Below are positions 45,022-56,669 of a DNA stretch of 64,000 nt, in pieces (position 1 is the first letter of the stretch; the number at the start of each line of letters is the position of its first letter). The translations under genes and the position numbers were made by a program. The notes beneath the pieces were generated by a model. The model did no database searches and was not told the DNA's origin. It saw only the letters and a program-made list of their open reading frames with translations. Source of the stretch: Nephrocerus scutellatus (lineage: Eukaryota; Arthropoda; Insecta; Diptera; Pipunculidae); the NCBI GenBank assembly GCA_947095585.1, contig OX352761.1, forward strand, positions 24,519,777 through 24,583,776. Direction: 5' to 3'.

Positions 45022-48000
45022 ATGGGTGAGATTAAATCCGTCAAAGTGGACAATTGGGGAGTGTTCTTCCTACAGAAGCTGCAAAATTTTTTCAATAAAA
45101 CGGATTATTGCGATTTGACGCTGCAGTTTAAAGATAACTCTCAATTAAAAGTGCATAGACTTGTGCTTAGCGCCTGTACTGATTTCTTCAATGTGCTCGA
45201 ACATACTTGTGAGCTTACTGATGATGCACTTGTTATGCCCAATGAACTACAAGCTGACGTTGTTGTGCCCATTGTAAACTTTATGTATACTGGAACCCTG
45301 GAGTTTGAGTTAAAAATGTATGGCAAACTTTTAAAAACGGCTAAAGAGATGAATATGACTGTGCTCCTGAAATTACTTGAGGCACATCGTCGTACAATGG
45401 AAGGTGTCTCCAAGGCACAGCGGGTAAGTCGCTGGCTTTTTTTTGGCATTACATTTCATCATAGTTATTAAATATATGTTTATATTTAAAGCCTCCCAGT
45501 CCAAAAGCAATACGCAAACGTACAACTCAGGTACCGCTAGGAACAGTACAACAACATCGTATGATGGCACCGTCTACACAAACTACACTTTCACAACTCA
45601 GACGTATTCCAAGTTCGGTCTATATGACCCCACAAAGACGTCTTGCACAAATGACGCCGACTGCGAACACAATGACCAGACCAACAGGCTCTGTTTCAAT
45701 CTACAAACAGCAGAATAGTAGTGCCTCTTTGCTAAGGACACCACCAAAAATACAAAAGGTACCAACACGATTTGAATCCACCGATTCCAGTACTATGGCA
45801 GAGACTTACGAAGGCTCCTTCGATTCGATTTCGTACGAAAGTAAACCAATGAAGGTGGAACCGGAAGACTATGACGGAACCAATTCATCCCCATCACCTG
45901 TAAAGAGTCGTTCTTCGCCATTCGAGCAACTAAGAAAAGGTTACAACAACAATAAGCGACCAGCAGTTACTTCATTTATCTCACCACCGGCTAAAAAGCC
46001 TAATATTGAAGATGTGAAAGAGTTTGCCGAGCAACAACGCATGCGTAAGCAAATTGCTGCGGAATATGGTGACGATCAGGAATATGAAGGTATTATGGAC
46101 GATGACATTCACAATGACGATGATGATGAAGATGGTGCAACAACAACGACGCCAGCTGCATCACAAACACAATTCAAACAGCAGCAACAGCATACGACAT
46201 CAATTGTTATCAAACAAGAGCCAAATGAAAAACCAACAATTGTTGTTAAGGATAGCACAAATTCTAAAATGAATCACGCAAAAATTATTAGTGAAGTTCT
46301 TCGACAATATCCACATCTAGTGAAGAGTAACAAAAACATAAAATTAAAAATTATGCCTAATGCTGGCGGACAGACACAAAAGATTATTGTAAAAAAGGAA
46401 ACTATGGATAACATTTCCTCTGAAATGGAAAACAAAGAGCAATCTTCGACTAAAATCGCTTTAAAGTCTCAGGAGACAATTTTGAAGCCTATTGAAAAGT
46501 CTACGACGACGATTTCTTCACATCCACAGCAGCAATCAGCAACTATAAGTACTACGAATGCGACCACAATTAAGGCGGCAACTGCTTCTGCTCTATCAGC
46601 AGCTCCAGCTGTCGAAGGACAGAAACGTCGCATTGATAGCAAGACAATGCATGCATTAATTGCTCAAGGAGCTGAAAATACTACTGGTACGTACGGTTAC
46701 ATATTAAAGTCATTTAAGTGATTTAGTTAAGCTTTGTTTACATTTTTTTATACCACAGGTCCATGGCTTTGCTTGCGTTGTGGAATTAACGGACGTCCTA
46801 TTAGCATTCCGTCGTATCGTGGGTTCCGACGCCATTTGATAAATACACATAAGGAGACAATAGATCCTGCTCTATGCGAACACTGTGGTTGGCGTTCGAG
46901 CAACAATCGCAATCTTCACTATCATATTCTCAGCGAACATAAGATCACATCGCAACTGTACACCTTCCCTGACTGTGTGGTTTGCTCTCAGACATTTATT
47001 GATACGAATACCTTGAATGAACACATGATCCGCAATCATCCTGAGGAGAACAAGCAGCAATGCATTTACTGCAACAAAATATTTGCAAAGGAACTACAAC
47101 TGTTCAATCACATGAAGACATACCATAAGCAGCGAGCACTTGAGGATGGAATAATTGACTATTCTGATGACGAGTTCGAAAACGATATGAATGAAGAGGC
47201 GGAAAAGGAACCGCCCTTAGCAAAACTGGTGACCAACAAAGATGATAAGAAAAAAATTAAAATTCTCTCTGACATCAGTTTGCCAAGTACTATTCTAAAG
47301 TTGGAGCCAAGTTCGGAGGCGGAAGCGTTAAGTAATGTTGCTTCAGGTATTGCAACTAGCATTGGTATCGAGACAGAAGAATTTATCAGTTCATCTGATG
47401 CAGCCGGCGAACCGAAATTCGTAAATTCAGATGGTAATGAGATGGTACTTACAGCAAAACAACGAGAAGAGATCATGTCGCAGCTGGAACAAGATCACGA
47501 AGGTGGTGTTGTAATGGTACTCAATGAGACTGCCGCCTATCAAAACCATGAATCCGCAGGAGAAGAGGATGATGAGAACGATGGCGAAGCTGATGTAAGC
47601 AAAGAGACGCAAGAAGAAAATATTAGCAGAGCTGCGGATCAATCATCTGCTGTGGATGAAACTCAACCTGATGTTGAAATTGGAGCTGAGGAAGAGGAAG
47701 AAGAAAACGCAGCAGTAGATGAAGCTACTTCTGCAGATGAAGAATACGACGAAAATAATATTTACAATGAACTCTCAGAAACGAAAAAAAAATTAAATGA
47801 TGTCAAAGGCAGTGCCAAGTCCGAGGATACCAATGAACAAAATGAAAGCAAGGAATCGCATGATGATGGCGAACATGATCACATGGAGTGGGCTCAAAAT
47901 TTAATATCAGCTCATGACATGGAAGATGATGAAAAGAATGCCGATGAAACATCTACTAATGCAGAAGATGAAGAGAAACTGTTGGCCGCTAAAGATGTTG

Positions 48001-48977
48001 AAAAAGAGAAGGTTTGTGTAGCACTTATTTCATTTTTAACATCGATGATGATTTTGTTTTATTTTATTTTTTAGTATACTGATACCACTATAGCTGATGA
48101 CAGTGAGACACGGACTGAGGAAGTTGTTACTTTAGCGGAAAAGCCTAAGAAAGATGATGAGATAAGCTTAAAACTGAAAATGTTAACTGGTGATTGGTCC
48201 GAAGATGAAACAGAAGACGAGGAATTTGAGACTCCTGCAAAAGAAACAACAAATCTATCAGACTCTGATGTTGAATCAAAGCAAACCTCTTTTGAAGCTC
48301 TCACTGACGGGGTAGACGCTGACATTGATGCTAAATCAGAAGCTTCGGACAAATCCAATAGTGGCAAGACGAATGAGAAAACAGAGACGACATCAATGGA
48401 TACAAAAATTTTTGACAGTGACGGCAAAAATAAGGATTTAAAAGAAATGTTAACTGAAATGCATGAAAAAGATGCGGACGACGCTACAAAAATAAACTTA
48501 AATATTGTTAGTGAAGTAGACAATAAGAACGATCCTGAAAAAATTGCTGACAAAGATACTGCTGCCACTACCAAGCAAAGGTCATTATCCCCTGCATTAA
48601 TTGTTCCAGCCTCAGCAGCATCAGATGAAGATATAACAGAAAATGTCGATAATGCTGAAATTGAATCAGAAAAAACAAAACATGAGTCAAATGTTGATTC
48701 TGAAGACGACAACTGTAAAGAGAAATTAGAGGAGGAATCCAACAAAGAAATCGAAAAACAAACGGATGAATCGAAGAAGAAACTTAGCAGCATCACGGAA
48801 ACCGCTACCGAGGTAGCCCAAAAACCGCACTCAACAAAGACGACTATAGCTCTTAGCTTGTCTACAACGGTTGAGAAAACATCCCCATCGTCTGGCGATT
48901 TAACCAAAACTGAAGATAAAGTGAAAAGCTTGATTAGCGATTGGGGTGACGATGATGATGACGAAGAAGACCTTTAA
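45022..48977 (+). CDS. Cp190: Centrosomal/insulator BTB zinc-finger protein CP190
   Basis: Exons 45022-45423, 45492-46686, 46759-48011 and 48075-48977 have GT/AG introns of 63-72 bases and keep one frame of 1250 residues. CP190 is the shared cofactor of insect insulators (with CTCF, Su(Hw), BEAF-32), and it associates with centrosomes in mitosis. The N-terminal BTB/POZ domain (about 1-125) has KTDYCDLTLQFKDNSQLKVH, RLVLSACTDFF and VNFMYTGTLEFEL and is almost unchanged from the family. Next come PFEQLRKGYNNNKRP and a basic/acidic middle region, then KRRIDSKTMHALIAQGAENT. Four C2H2 fingers follow at about 536-650 (CLRCG, CEHCGW, CVVCSQ, CIYCNK, each followed by paired His). The last about 590 residues are Glu/Asp-rich, ending VKSLISDWGDDDDDEEDL, the typical end. 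It is longer than the about 1,100 residues I recall for Drosophila; the excess is in the acidic tail. A 5' leader intron probably ends at 44993. The in-frame sequence upstream of 45022 is leader. Confidence 0.96.
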
Positions 48978-49664
48978 GTTAGGCATTTAAAAATTAATTT
49001 GAAAGAAAAATATGAAAAAACATATTTAAAATTAAGTAAAATTGCATAACATAAACATGCATACAACATTAGTTATTTTATGGCCGAATTCATATTCGAA
49101 TAATTACATATTATTCTTAACAACATAGGCACGCGTTATTGAAATCCATCTTAAATTTTAATTGCAATTGATTGTTTTATTCTTCCATATGTTGGTAGCA
49201 TGATAAATCAGATTCCTTTTAAGAATTTTCATAATATTGTTAGTTAACGTTTAAAAGCTCCTTTCAATATTTGCTCTATTTATTATTAAATAAATAACTT
49301 AAAACTAATTGGTCTTTATTTTCAAGTATATCAACAATAGACTATAAATTTGAATTAGAGCAATTAATATTTCATAGAGTTTCCCAAGTTTTTTATAATT
49401 TTTTATAGATTTAAGAAACGTTTGAAGAGTTCCCACAGATGAGAACATTAGATGGTCCTAAGGATTCAATTTAAAAATACGAGCATATAATTATATAGCA
49501 CACACAACATTTATAACTTTATGGTATTATTTGAAACAAAAACCTTCAAATGTAATTTGTAATTATAATTGGAAACTATGCAATTGTAAAAATAAAAGAG
49601 TATGTACACGATTTACATAAATCAATAAAAATTTATTTACATAAACAAAAATATGAAGTTAATT
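48978..49664. other. Cp190 3' region and spacer
   Basis: AT-rich. AATAAA-type words occur near 49288 and 49592. No other gene. Confidence 0.5.
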
Positions 49665-50083
49665 GGACGGTTTCAAATCCAATGTTCACCACATAAACGC
49701 CGGCGTTCCCCAAGGCTCTGTTTTGACTCCGACACTCTTTCTCATTTTCATTAATGATCTTTCCACTTCTAATCCGAATTATTCTTTCGCTGACGACACC
49801 ACTCTTAGCTTTTCATGTTGAACAACAACGTATGTTAAGCACGTAAAATTCTGATATTGATAGCATAAGAATGTGGAGACTATACAATAGAGTAGAAGAT
49901 AACGCTTCCACCTACGCGTAATCCACCTTCATCCATTAATGGATCCTGCATCAAAGAAACTTAAAAACTCGATATACTTCGTTGGATTGACCAAATATTT
50001 GCCATCGCTAAAAATGCTTAGGTTTTTTAGCCCGGTGCAAGAAATGTTTCACTCCCTCAGACCTTGCTACTCGAGCTAATTTT
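49665..50083 (+). pseudogene. Jockey-type LINE pol fragment
   Basis: The plus strand reads NAGVPQGSVLTPTLFLIFIN then DLSTSNPNYSFADDTTLSF, the RT block with the catalytic FADD. After deletions it reads KCLGFLARCKKCFTPSDLAT, the same region as the Jockey segment at 13800-13838. Stops and frame breaks throughout. No ends identified. Confidence 0.7.
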
Positions 50084-50084
50084 T

Positions 50085-50690
50085 AAAAAATTTATATGGG
50101 GACACCTCGGTCCTCAAAACCCGTTCACTCCAAAAATTTTACAAGTTTTGTCCATCGCCTCAAGGCCCTATCACCCCAAAAACTTTACAAAAAGTTTTAT
50201 CCATCAGTGATACACATGTGTTAAAAATTTGAAGAAAATCGGGCTAATTGTTAAGAAATTTATATGGGGACACCTTGGGCCTGGGCCCGTTCACTCCAAA
50301 ATTTTTACAAATGTTTTATCCATCGGAGGTACACATGTCTTTAAAATTTGAATAAAATCGGGCTTATTTTTAAAAATTTACATGGGCACCCCCCTGGCCG
50401 CAGGGACCGATTACTCCAAAAAATTTAAAAAAAACTTTTTCCATCGGAGGTACACATGTCTTTAATATTTGAATAAAATCGGGCTAATTTTTAAAAAATT
50501 TACAGAGGCACATAGGACTCGGGGCCCAATTACTCCAAAAATTAATAAATTTACAGTGAAACGCTAGGCCCTGAGGACCACGGGCCCCAAATTTTAATAG
50601 AAAGTGTTGTCTCCGAAAATACACATGTGTGCAAAAATTCAATAAAATCGTGCTTTGGAAAGTGGGTTAAAAATGTATCGCAAGATTCCA
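50085..50690. repeat. ~110-bp minisatellite, inverted orientation
   Basis: Five to six units of the family at 1-1640 read on the other strand (GAAGAAAATCGGGCTAATT, TACACATGTGT and CCATCGGAGGT cores). It ends at 50680 with the ATCGCAAGATTCCACGACAA motif. Confidence 0.75.
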
Positions 50691-50945
50691 CGACAAGCAC
50701 ACAAATTCATGGACACGGGAAGTTAATATAGAGAATTTAAAAAAAGATTAGGACTGTTTGGCGTGAGCAGTATGACAGCGGATTGATGAAATTCTGTCTT
50801 ATTTCACTCGGCATCCGTTTGTGATCAGGACCTTTCAAATGGAAGGTAATACAAGTATCATTAAAACAGATTTTTCATACCAATTCATTTATAGGGGCGT
50901 GTCTGAAAAGGAGAAATATTATATTATTTTTTATTTTTATTAAAT
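50680..50945. repeat. Dispersed ~260-bp repeat, copy 1
   Basis: ATCGCAAGATTCCACGACAA to about TTATTAAATTAATTGTTTTT is almost identical to 56805-57075, in the same orientation. The two copies lie on either side of the Gypsy element but are not its LTRs. Both adjoin minisatellite of the same family and likely belong to one larger repeat. Confidence 0.8.
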
Positions 50946-51299
50946 TAATTGTTTTTCAAATGGAGTTATATCAATTTATTATTGATTTCCTTGCACATTT
51001 TCTTATACATTGTAAAAAAGACATGTCTTAATGTATTTCTTGTATTACGAAATAAATAAATATTTGGTTTGTATTAATAGGCGTGGCATCCGGAGAAAGT
51101 CTGAGGTATGAAGACAAACAAAAGAAATTAGAGAAAATCGTATTTTTTATAAAAAAAAAAAAACGTTTTTCTCCTACAGCCCCATACTATAGTCATCACT
51201 GGACCGGCGTTTTCCTCCACCTGGCGTTAGAGAAAGTGATCAGAGAGACAAATTTCAACGATATATCGGATTTCCCCTCTAACAGATCTTGATATTTTG

Positions 51300-51449
51300 T
51301 GAGATTTTCCCCTCTTTTTACTAAGACCAACAACTGATGTCATTTTGCTTGGCACGGGGCATAATTTGTCTTTCCATTTCTGTTCTCTGAAAGCACTAAA
51401 TTTTACGTATTTATCCTTTTTTAATGCAAAAATAAATATATTTTATTAG
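51300..51449. repeat. Host repeat split by the Gypsy insertion, left part
   Basis: It matches 30215-30350 (CCAACAACTG-TG-CATTTTG-TTGGCACG, CATTTCTGTTC, AAAGCACT). It ends in the 5-base target sequence ATTAG (51445-51449) and resumes at 55827. Confidence 0.75.
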
Positions 51450-51665
51450 TGTTGTGACGTGCAACACATATATTTATTTACATTTGACATGTACATAATA
51501 GGCTGCATGTTTGTGGACTTGTGGCATGGCTGCTTGATGGTCTGGCTTCTGGCAGTCGAAGTGCGCAACCCAAACAGAGCAGACGCAGACGAATTGACCT
51601 TTCATTGAATAAAGAAAACATTTAAGAAACGAGACAAGTGAATTGTATTTGTGACGAACACAACA
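51450..51665 (+). repeat. 5' LTR of the Gypsy element
   Basis: 216 bases. Contains a TATTTATTTACA AT-rich patch and an AATAAA near 51607. Paired with 55618-55826. Confidence 0.9.
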
Positions 51666-51752
51666 GTGGCGACGAGGTTTAATTAGAATTCACGCGTTAA
51701 AATCTTTAAAAATTCTTACGGCAGTATCGTTTTATTTTTGTGTGTGAAAAAA

Positions 51753-52752
51753 ATGGATTCAGAACTGAAAGAAATTCTGAAAATTATGGCTGAAAGGCAG
51801 GGAAAGACTGACGAAATGATTGCGTTGTTGATGACGCGGTTAACGCTACAGGCAGAAGGGCAGCAGCAAACAGCAAAAACGGAAAATGCGTAGATAGCAT
51901 CAATTCATAAGAATCTGTCGGAACGCATGGAGAAATTTGTGTATTGCGCTGAAGACAATTTGACGTTCGAATTGTGGTACCATCGATACGAAATTATTTT
52001 AACGTCTAACGCGGTTACAATGACAGCAGCACAAAAGGTGGATTTGCTGACAGAGAAACTCTCTACAGCCGATTACCAAAGGTTTGCCAATACGATTTTG
52101 CCACTAACAAAAGACACTATTCCTTTCGATAATGCAGTGAGCTCAAGCGCATTTTTGGCCGAAAGGAATCACAATTTTCGTTGCGTTACAAGTGTTTGAA
52201 AATGGAGAAGGAAGCTAGTAAAGGGTTTCAGAGTATGCGGCACGTGTAAACGTAATATGTGAAAAATTCGATATGGCAAATTGTACACCTGACGATTTTA
52301 AAGTTTTGATGTTTGTTCAAGGACTCAACAAATCGCAAGATGCGCAGACTCTGAAGAAGCTGCTTATGAAGTTGGACGGCCAAGAGATACAACACGATGA
52401 AGCTAGTGCAGGCGGTGATGTGAGACCCAAGCTAACATTAAGAGAGGTTGTCAATATTGCAACACGGTTAAGCAGCCTCAAAGTCGATAAATCGATGGTT
52501 TTGTGCCCAGATGTTTTTAATGGTGAAGTGTTAGCAATGCACCGAAACTCATGGGGAAATAGCAGTAATCAAAAGGCGGAACTGAACGCTAAATGTCCCA
52601 AAGCAGAGCCACCGAAAGCAAGATTTCCATGTCGAAAGTGTGGAGCAATCCATTTCCACCGTGATTGCCCTTTCCGTGATAAACAACGTTTTGATTGCAA
52701 ACTGCAGGGTCATAAGGCAGGCTACTGTGAGTCAGCGGCAGCGACGATTTAA
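51753..52752 (+). pseudogene. gag remnant of the Gypsy element
   Basis: It begins ATGGATTCAGAACTG at 51753 and meets an in-frame TAG at 51891. It reopens in the same frame (YCAEDNLTFELWYHRYEI) to 52199, then shifts frame to 52273-52752 (DDFKVLMFVQGLNKSQDA). Near its end is a zinc-knuckle pair: CRKCGAIHFHRDC is complete in a CX2CX3HX4C spacing. The second, CKLQGHKAGYC, has lost its first Cys spacing. Gag would form the particle and bind RNA. The frame ends at 52752 without the expected transition into an aspartic protease. Confidence 0.85.
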
Positions 52753-52754
52753 AC

Positions 52755-54070
52755 GTGCTTGGAAGTGATTGGATGGAAGCTCTGGATCTATGGAGCGTGC
52801 CCATTGCGAGCGTCTGCAACAAGGTTGGGGAAAAGATAGGCAGCACAAAAATTAGCGAGGAAATCAAGCAAAAATTTCCATCGCTTTTCATTAACTCGTT
52901 GGGTCTGTGCAACAAAATGAAGGCATCTTTAACACTAAAGCAGGGAACTAAATCAATCTTTCGCAACAGGCGCCCGGTGCCCTTCGCAGCAGCGGAGGCG
53001 ATTGAAAATGAGCTTAAGCGATTACAATTGTTGGGAGTAATCAGTCCGGTCGATTACTCGGATTTCGCCGCACCATTAGTAGCTGTAAAAAGAAAGGACG
53101 GGCGCATACGCATTTGTGCCGATTATTCAACAGGCTTGAATGAAGCGCTGGAGCCGAACAAGCATCCGTTGCCTACGCCTGAAGAAATGTTTGCAAAGCG
53201 GAGTCAGTACCGAGTGTTCAGTAAAATTGACCTGTCCGACGCCTTTTTGCAGGTGGAGATGGATGACAAATCGAAGCGTTTCATGACGATCAACACACAT
53301 TGTGGACTATTTCGAGTAAACCGCCTGCAACCAGGTGTGAAGACAGCTCCGGGCATTTTCCAGCAATTAATCGACACGATGATGAGCGGAGCTAACGGCA
53401 CTTTTCCCTTCATTGACGATTTTATTGTTGGAGGTAGAGACGAGAAAGACCATCGAGACAATCTCTTCGAAGCATTGAAGCGCATCCAAGAATACGGTTT
53501 TCGGCTTAAGCTCGATAAGTGTTTGTTTGGTCAGAACGAGTTAGAGTTTTTGGGCCACATCGTTGACGCAAATGGCTTACGACCAAATCCCCTGAAAATC
53601 GAGATGCTGAAGCTAATTCCCGCACTAAGAGACGTCAAACAATTGCAATCATTCCTAGGGGCCGTTACATGGTACGTAAAACAGTCGTGGGCCGTTGGGC
53701 GAACTGTTGTGTAGCGATGTGCCTTTTGAGTGGCGAGCAGCGCACCAAGAGGCTTTTGAGAAGCTAAAGAGAGTACTTGCATCGGATTTGGCGTTAATCC
53801 ACTATGACCTGAAGAAGAAAATCGTTGTAGCGGCGGACGCATCCAGCTATGGCATGGGGGCAGTGTTGATGCACGAACTGCCTGACGGTACTAGGCGGCC
53901 TCTCATGCACGCCGCGTCGGAATTTACGAAACCGAGAAAAACTATCCGCAGATCCAGCGAGAGGCCTTGGCGTTGATGTTCGCCCTTAAAAAGTTTCATC
54001 GATACATCTACGGTCGCAAATTTGAGCTTCAGACACGCATAGTTTTGCGTATGCCGACTTCATTTCGACA
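52755..54070 (+). pseudogene. pol remnant: reverse transcriptase and RNase H
   Basis: The first residues, LGSDWMEALDLW, are normally the link just after the protease. No Asp-Thr/Ser-Gly protease motif exists upstream, so the protease is deleted. RT blocks seen: LLGVISPVDYSDFAAPLVAV, DYSTGLNEALEPNKHPLPTP, FSKIDLSDAFLQ (first Asp), LFRVNRLQPGVKTAPGIFQ, then FIDDFIVG (catalytic pair in an F-I-D-D setting) and LEFLGHIV. A deletion and frameshift at about 53675 follow FLGAVTWY. RNase H continues in another frame from 53695 (AADASSYGMGAVL, the first Asp) and breaks again near 53935 before REALALMFALKKFHRY. Confidence 0.9.
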
Positions 54071-55230
54071 TTGATTGCCGGTCACGAGAAACCAGATGAA
54101 GAAGTTTTAATTGGTAGTTTGGAAAAATTAAGCTGCGTTGACGGATGTTTCGCGATCGATACAGCAAAACAGCTACCAGTAACGTTTGAAGCCATGCTGT
54201 ATGAAACCAGCACATGTGAAACATTGACAAAAGTCTCCGACCTCATCAAAAACGGGTGGCCGCGATCACTGAAGCAGATAAGGGAATCAGAGGTTGAAAA
54301 ATTCTTTCCTCGACGAGAAGGACTAACGACCATTCAAGGGTGCGTATTTTATGGTGATCTCATTATTTTTCCGAGTCGCTACCGTAATCGTATCCTTGCC
54401 GAGCTCCACCAAGGCCATCCAGGAGTGGCTCGCATGAAAATGTTGGCACGGAGCAAGGTGTACTGGCCTTCAATTGACGAGGACGTCGAAAAACTGGTGA
54501 AGCTATGTGGAAATTGTGCTATTAACGCTAGACCACCAACCAAGTGCACGTTGCAGTCGTGGCCAGTGCCCAAGGGCCCGTGGTCCAGAGTGCACATTGA
54601 TTTTGCTGGGCCCGTTAAAAATTTTTGGTACTTGGTGATCGTTGACGCATTTAGCAAGTGGCCAGAATGCAGTCAACAACAGCCGAAAAGACGATCGAAC
54701 GTTTAGAGGATGTGTTTTCCCGCCAAGGACAGTGCGACACTATCGTCTCAGACAACGGTCCCCAATTTGTGTCAGAAAGATTCCAGTCGTTCTGCAGGGA
54801 AAACGGCATCGAACACATCAGAACGGCACCGTTTCATCCTCAATCAAATGGCCAGGCTGAAAAATTTGTTGGCTCGTTGAAGATCGGATTAAAAAAATTA
54901 GAAGGAGAAGGTAATGCCAATCAAATTTTGCGCAAATTCTTGATGTGCTATCGTTACACACCTTCGTTTGCTCTCGGCATGAAGTCACCTTTTCAAGTGA
55001 TGATGGGACGACCGATGAAAATTAAGTTAGACTTGTGTAAAATAAGAACCAATCGTCCGATTGAGCGCAATACAAAAATGGAACAACAGTTCAACCGGCA
55101 CCACGGCGCAAGGTGGAAGGAGTTCGAAGCTGGTGATCAAGTGCTAGTCAAAACGTTCTGTAACAACAAGTGGAAATGGTCCCCCGGAGTAGTTGTCAAG
55201 AGATGTGGATTGGTAAACTACTTAGTTTAA
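54071..55230 (+). pseudogene. integrase remnant of the Gypsy element
   Basis: The zinc-binding HHCC region is seen in HQGHPGVARM and CGNCAINARPP. The catalytic core starts with HIDFAGPV (first Asp) and VDAFSKWPE. After a frameshift near 54660 it continues with VSDNGPQFVSERF (second Asp) and HPQSNGQAEKFVGSLK (Glu). The C-terminal segment ends at 55230 with WSPGVVVKRCG. All three catalytic acids are recognisable, but in two frames. The host-encoded function would be DNA strand transfer; this copy cannot make it as one protein. Confidence 0.88.
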
Positions 55231-55617
55231 CAGAAACAGCGATGGGCAAGAGGGAAGTTAAATGAAAAAGCGATTTACCTTCCTCGATGACCACGACAAC
55301 ATTTTGCTGGAAGATTTTGGGTTAGCAGCACCAACAAAACAAGTAATAGAGCCGGAGGTCTTACCTGAACAGGAAGTAGTATCCGAGGACGAGCTTTTCG
55401 AGGACGCCAGGATTCTGAAGCAGAAATGCCGCAACCACGTCGCACGACTCGAGCTGGGGCCGGAAGATTCCCACAGCGTTTTGAGGACTACGACATGACA
55501 AGATGAATTCGCCAATCATTGCGATAACGCCCTTATGAATACGCGTTATTTATTTGGTAATTTAAATTATTGTTTTTTAATAATTCAGTGTGATCTTTGT
55601 TTTTTAATGGGGAGAAG

Positions 55618-55826
55618 TGTTGTGACGTGCAACACATATATTTATTTACATTTGGCATGTACATAATAGGCTGCATGTTTGTGGACTTGTGGCATGGTTG
55701 CTTGATGGTCTGGCAGTCTAAGTGCGCAACCCAAACAGAGCAGACGCAGACGAAATGACCTTTCATTGAATAAAGAAAACATTTAAGAAGAGAGACAAGT
55801 GAATTATATTTGTGACGAACACAACA
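55618..55826 (+). repeat. 3' LTR of the Gypsy element
   Basis: 209 bases; partner of 51450-51665. The differences are scattered substitutions plus the 7-base indel, pointing to an insertion that is not recent. Confidence 0.9.
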
Positions 55827-55831
55827 ATTAG

Positions 55832-56669
55832 TATATAGTTCGAGGAAACCGTTTTGTGCAATGGAAGAATAAAACTAAAACTACCTCCCGGCACAAAAAC
55901 GTTATGCGTCAAAAACGCACAGAAAACGGTGAGTTTACGCAGTTTTTTTTACAAGACACTAACATATGTCATTCTCTCCTTTTCACAGAAGTTCTAAACG
56001 TTTTATAGTTATTAACCAGTCAACAATTTTAGTTAATATTTGTAAGAGTGCTAGAGTGGTTCAAGGAAATGGTTCTACAAACAACTATTATAGTTCATCT
56101 GTTAATATTGAACGCCCAGTTTTATTTATTTAATAATAAATATATATGAATATTTATTTACGCTAAATTCTAAAGGAGCCGTAAACCTTACGTTTTCGTG
56201 ACATCAAATACGACCAACTTTATACACACTAATACATACGAAACACTGCGTAAATTTGTTTCACTTCTCTTGTGACAAAAGTGCGGCATACGTACAGTAA
56301 TCGTAGCGTCAAAACGTACCGTTTACGACATTTTTAGTGTTAGTAAAAAGATATCTCCTAAAATATCAAGATCTGTTAGGGGAAATCCGAGTAGATTGTT
56401 TTTTTTTTTTAGATAAGAGAAAACGAACAACTAGACTGGCGAAAAATCAATCTGCACCAGATTAAAAAAAACGATATTAATTTTCTTTTCGAAGCTTCAA
56501 ATATTTTTATTTTTCATTGTTGTCGTCAATGGAGTGTGCATTGTCCTCATTTACGTTCTTGGAAAATTTACACGGACTACTCATTCGGTTGATGTGATTA
56601 GTTGTTAATTGTTTTTATTTTATTTTTAATTCTCTATATTCGCGTGCCCGTGGCTGGCTGGCTGGCTGG
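55832..56669. other. Spacer, right half of the split host repeat
   Basis: 55832-55880 continues the host repeat (GTATATAGTTCGAGGAAAC). The rest is AT-rich. An AACGTT-rich segment at 55905-56340 (CAAAAACG, AAACGTACCG) has inverted character: GCGTCAAAAACGCA near 55903 and ATCGTAGCGTCAAAACG near 56300. No gene. Confidence 0.45.

Larger units (their letters stand above)
51450..55826 (+). mobile_element. Ty3/Gypsy LTR retrotransposon, decayed
   Basis: The 5' LTR is 51450-51665 and the 3' LTR 55618-55826, about 95% alike with one 7-base indel (GGCTTCT present only in the 5' LTR). Both start TGTTGTGACG and end ACACAACA. The 5-base target duplication ATTAG is at 51445-51449 and 55827-55831. A primer-binding candidate TGGCGACGAGG starts at 51667, one base after the 5' LTR. 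A polypurine tract AATGGGGAGAAG precedes the 3' LTR. The order gag, RT, RNase H, integrase is that of Ty3/Gypsy, not Copia. There is no env. The body carries a stop, frameshifts and deletions; the element is much shorter (4.4 kb) than an intact one. The lineage appears K02A2.6-like (inference from gag and RT wording). Confidence 0.92.

Noticed and set aside
47159..47642. Antisense frames over Cp190 exon 3
   Set aside because: Shadows of the real exon, no domain.
48071..48907. 278-codon open frame antisense to Cp190
   Set aside because: It mirrors the acidic, GAA/GAT-rich Cp190 exon 4; Ser/Val/Phe-rich composition and no domain.
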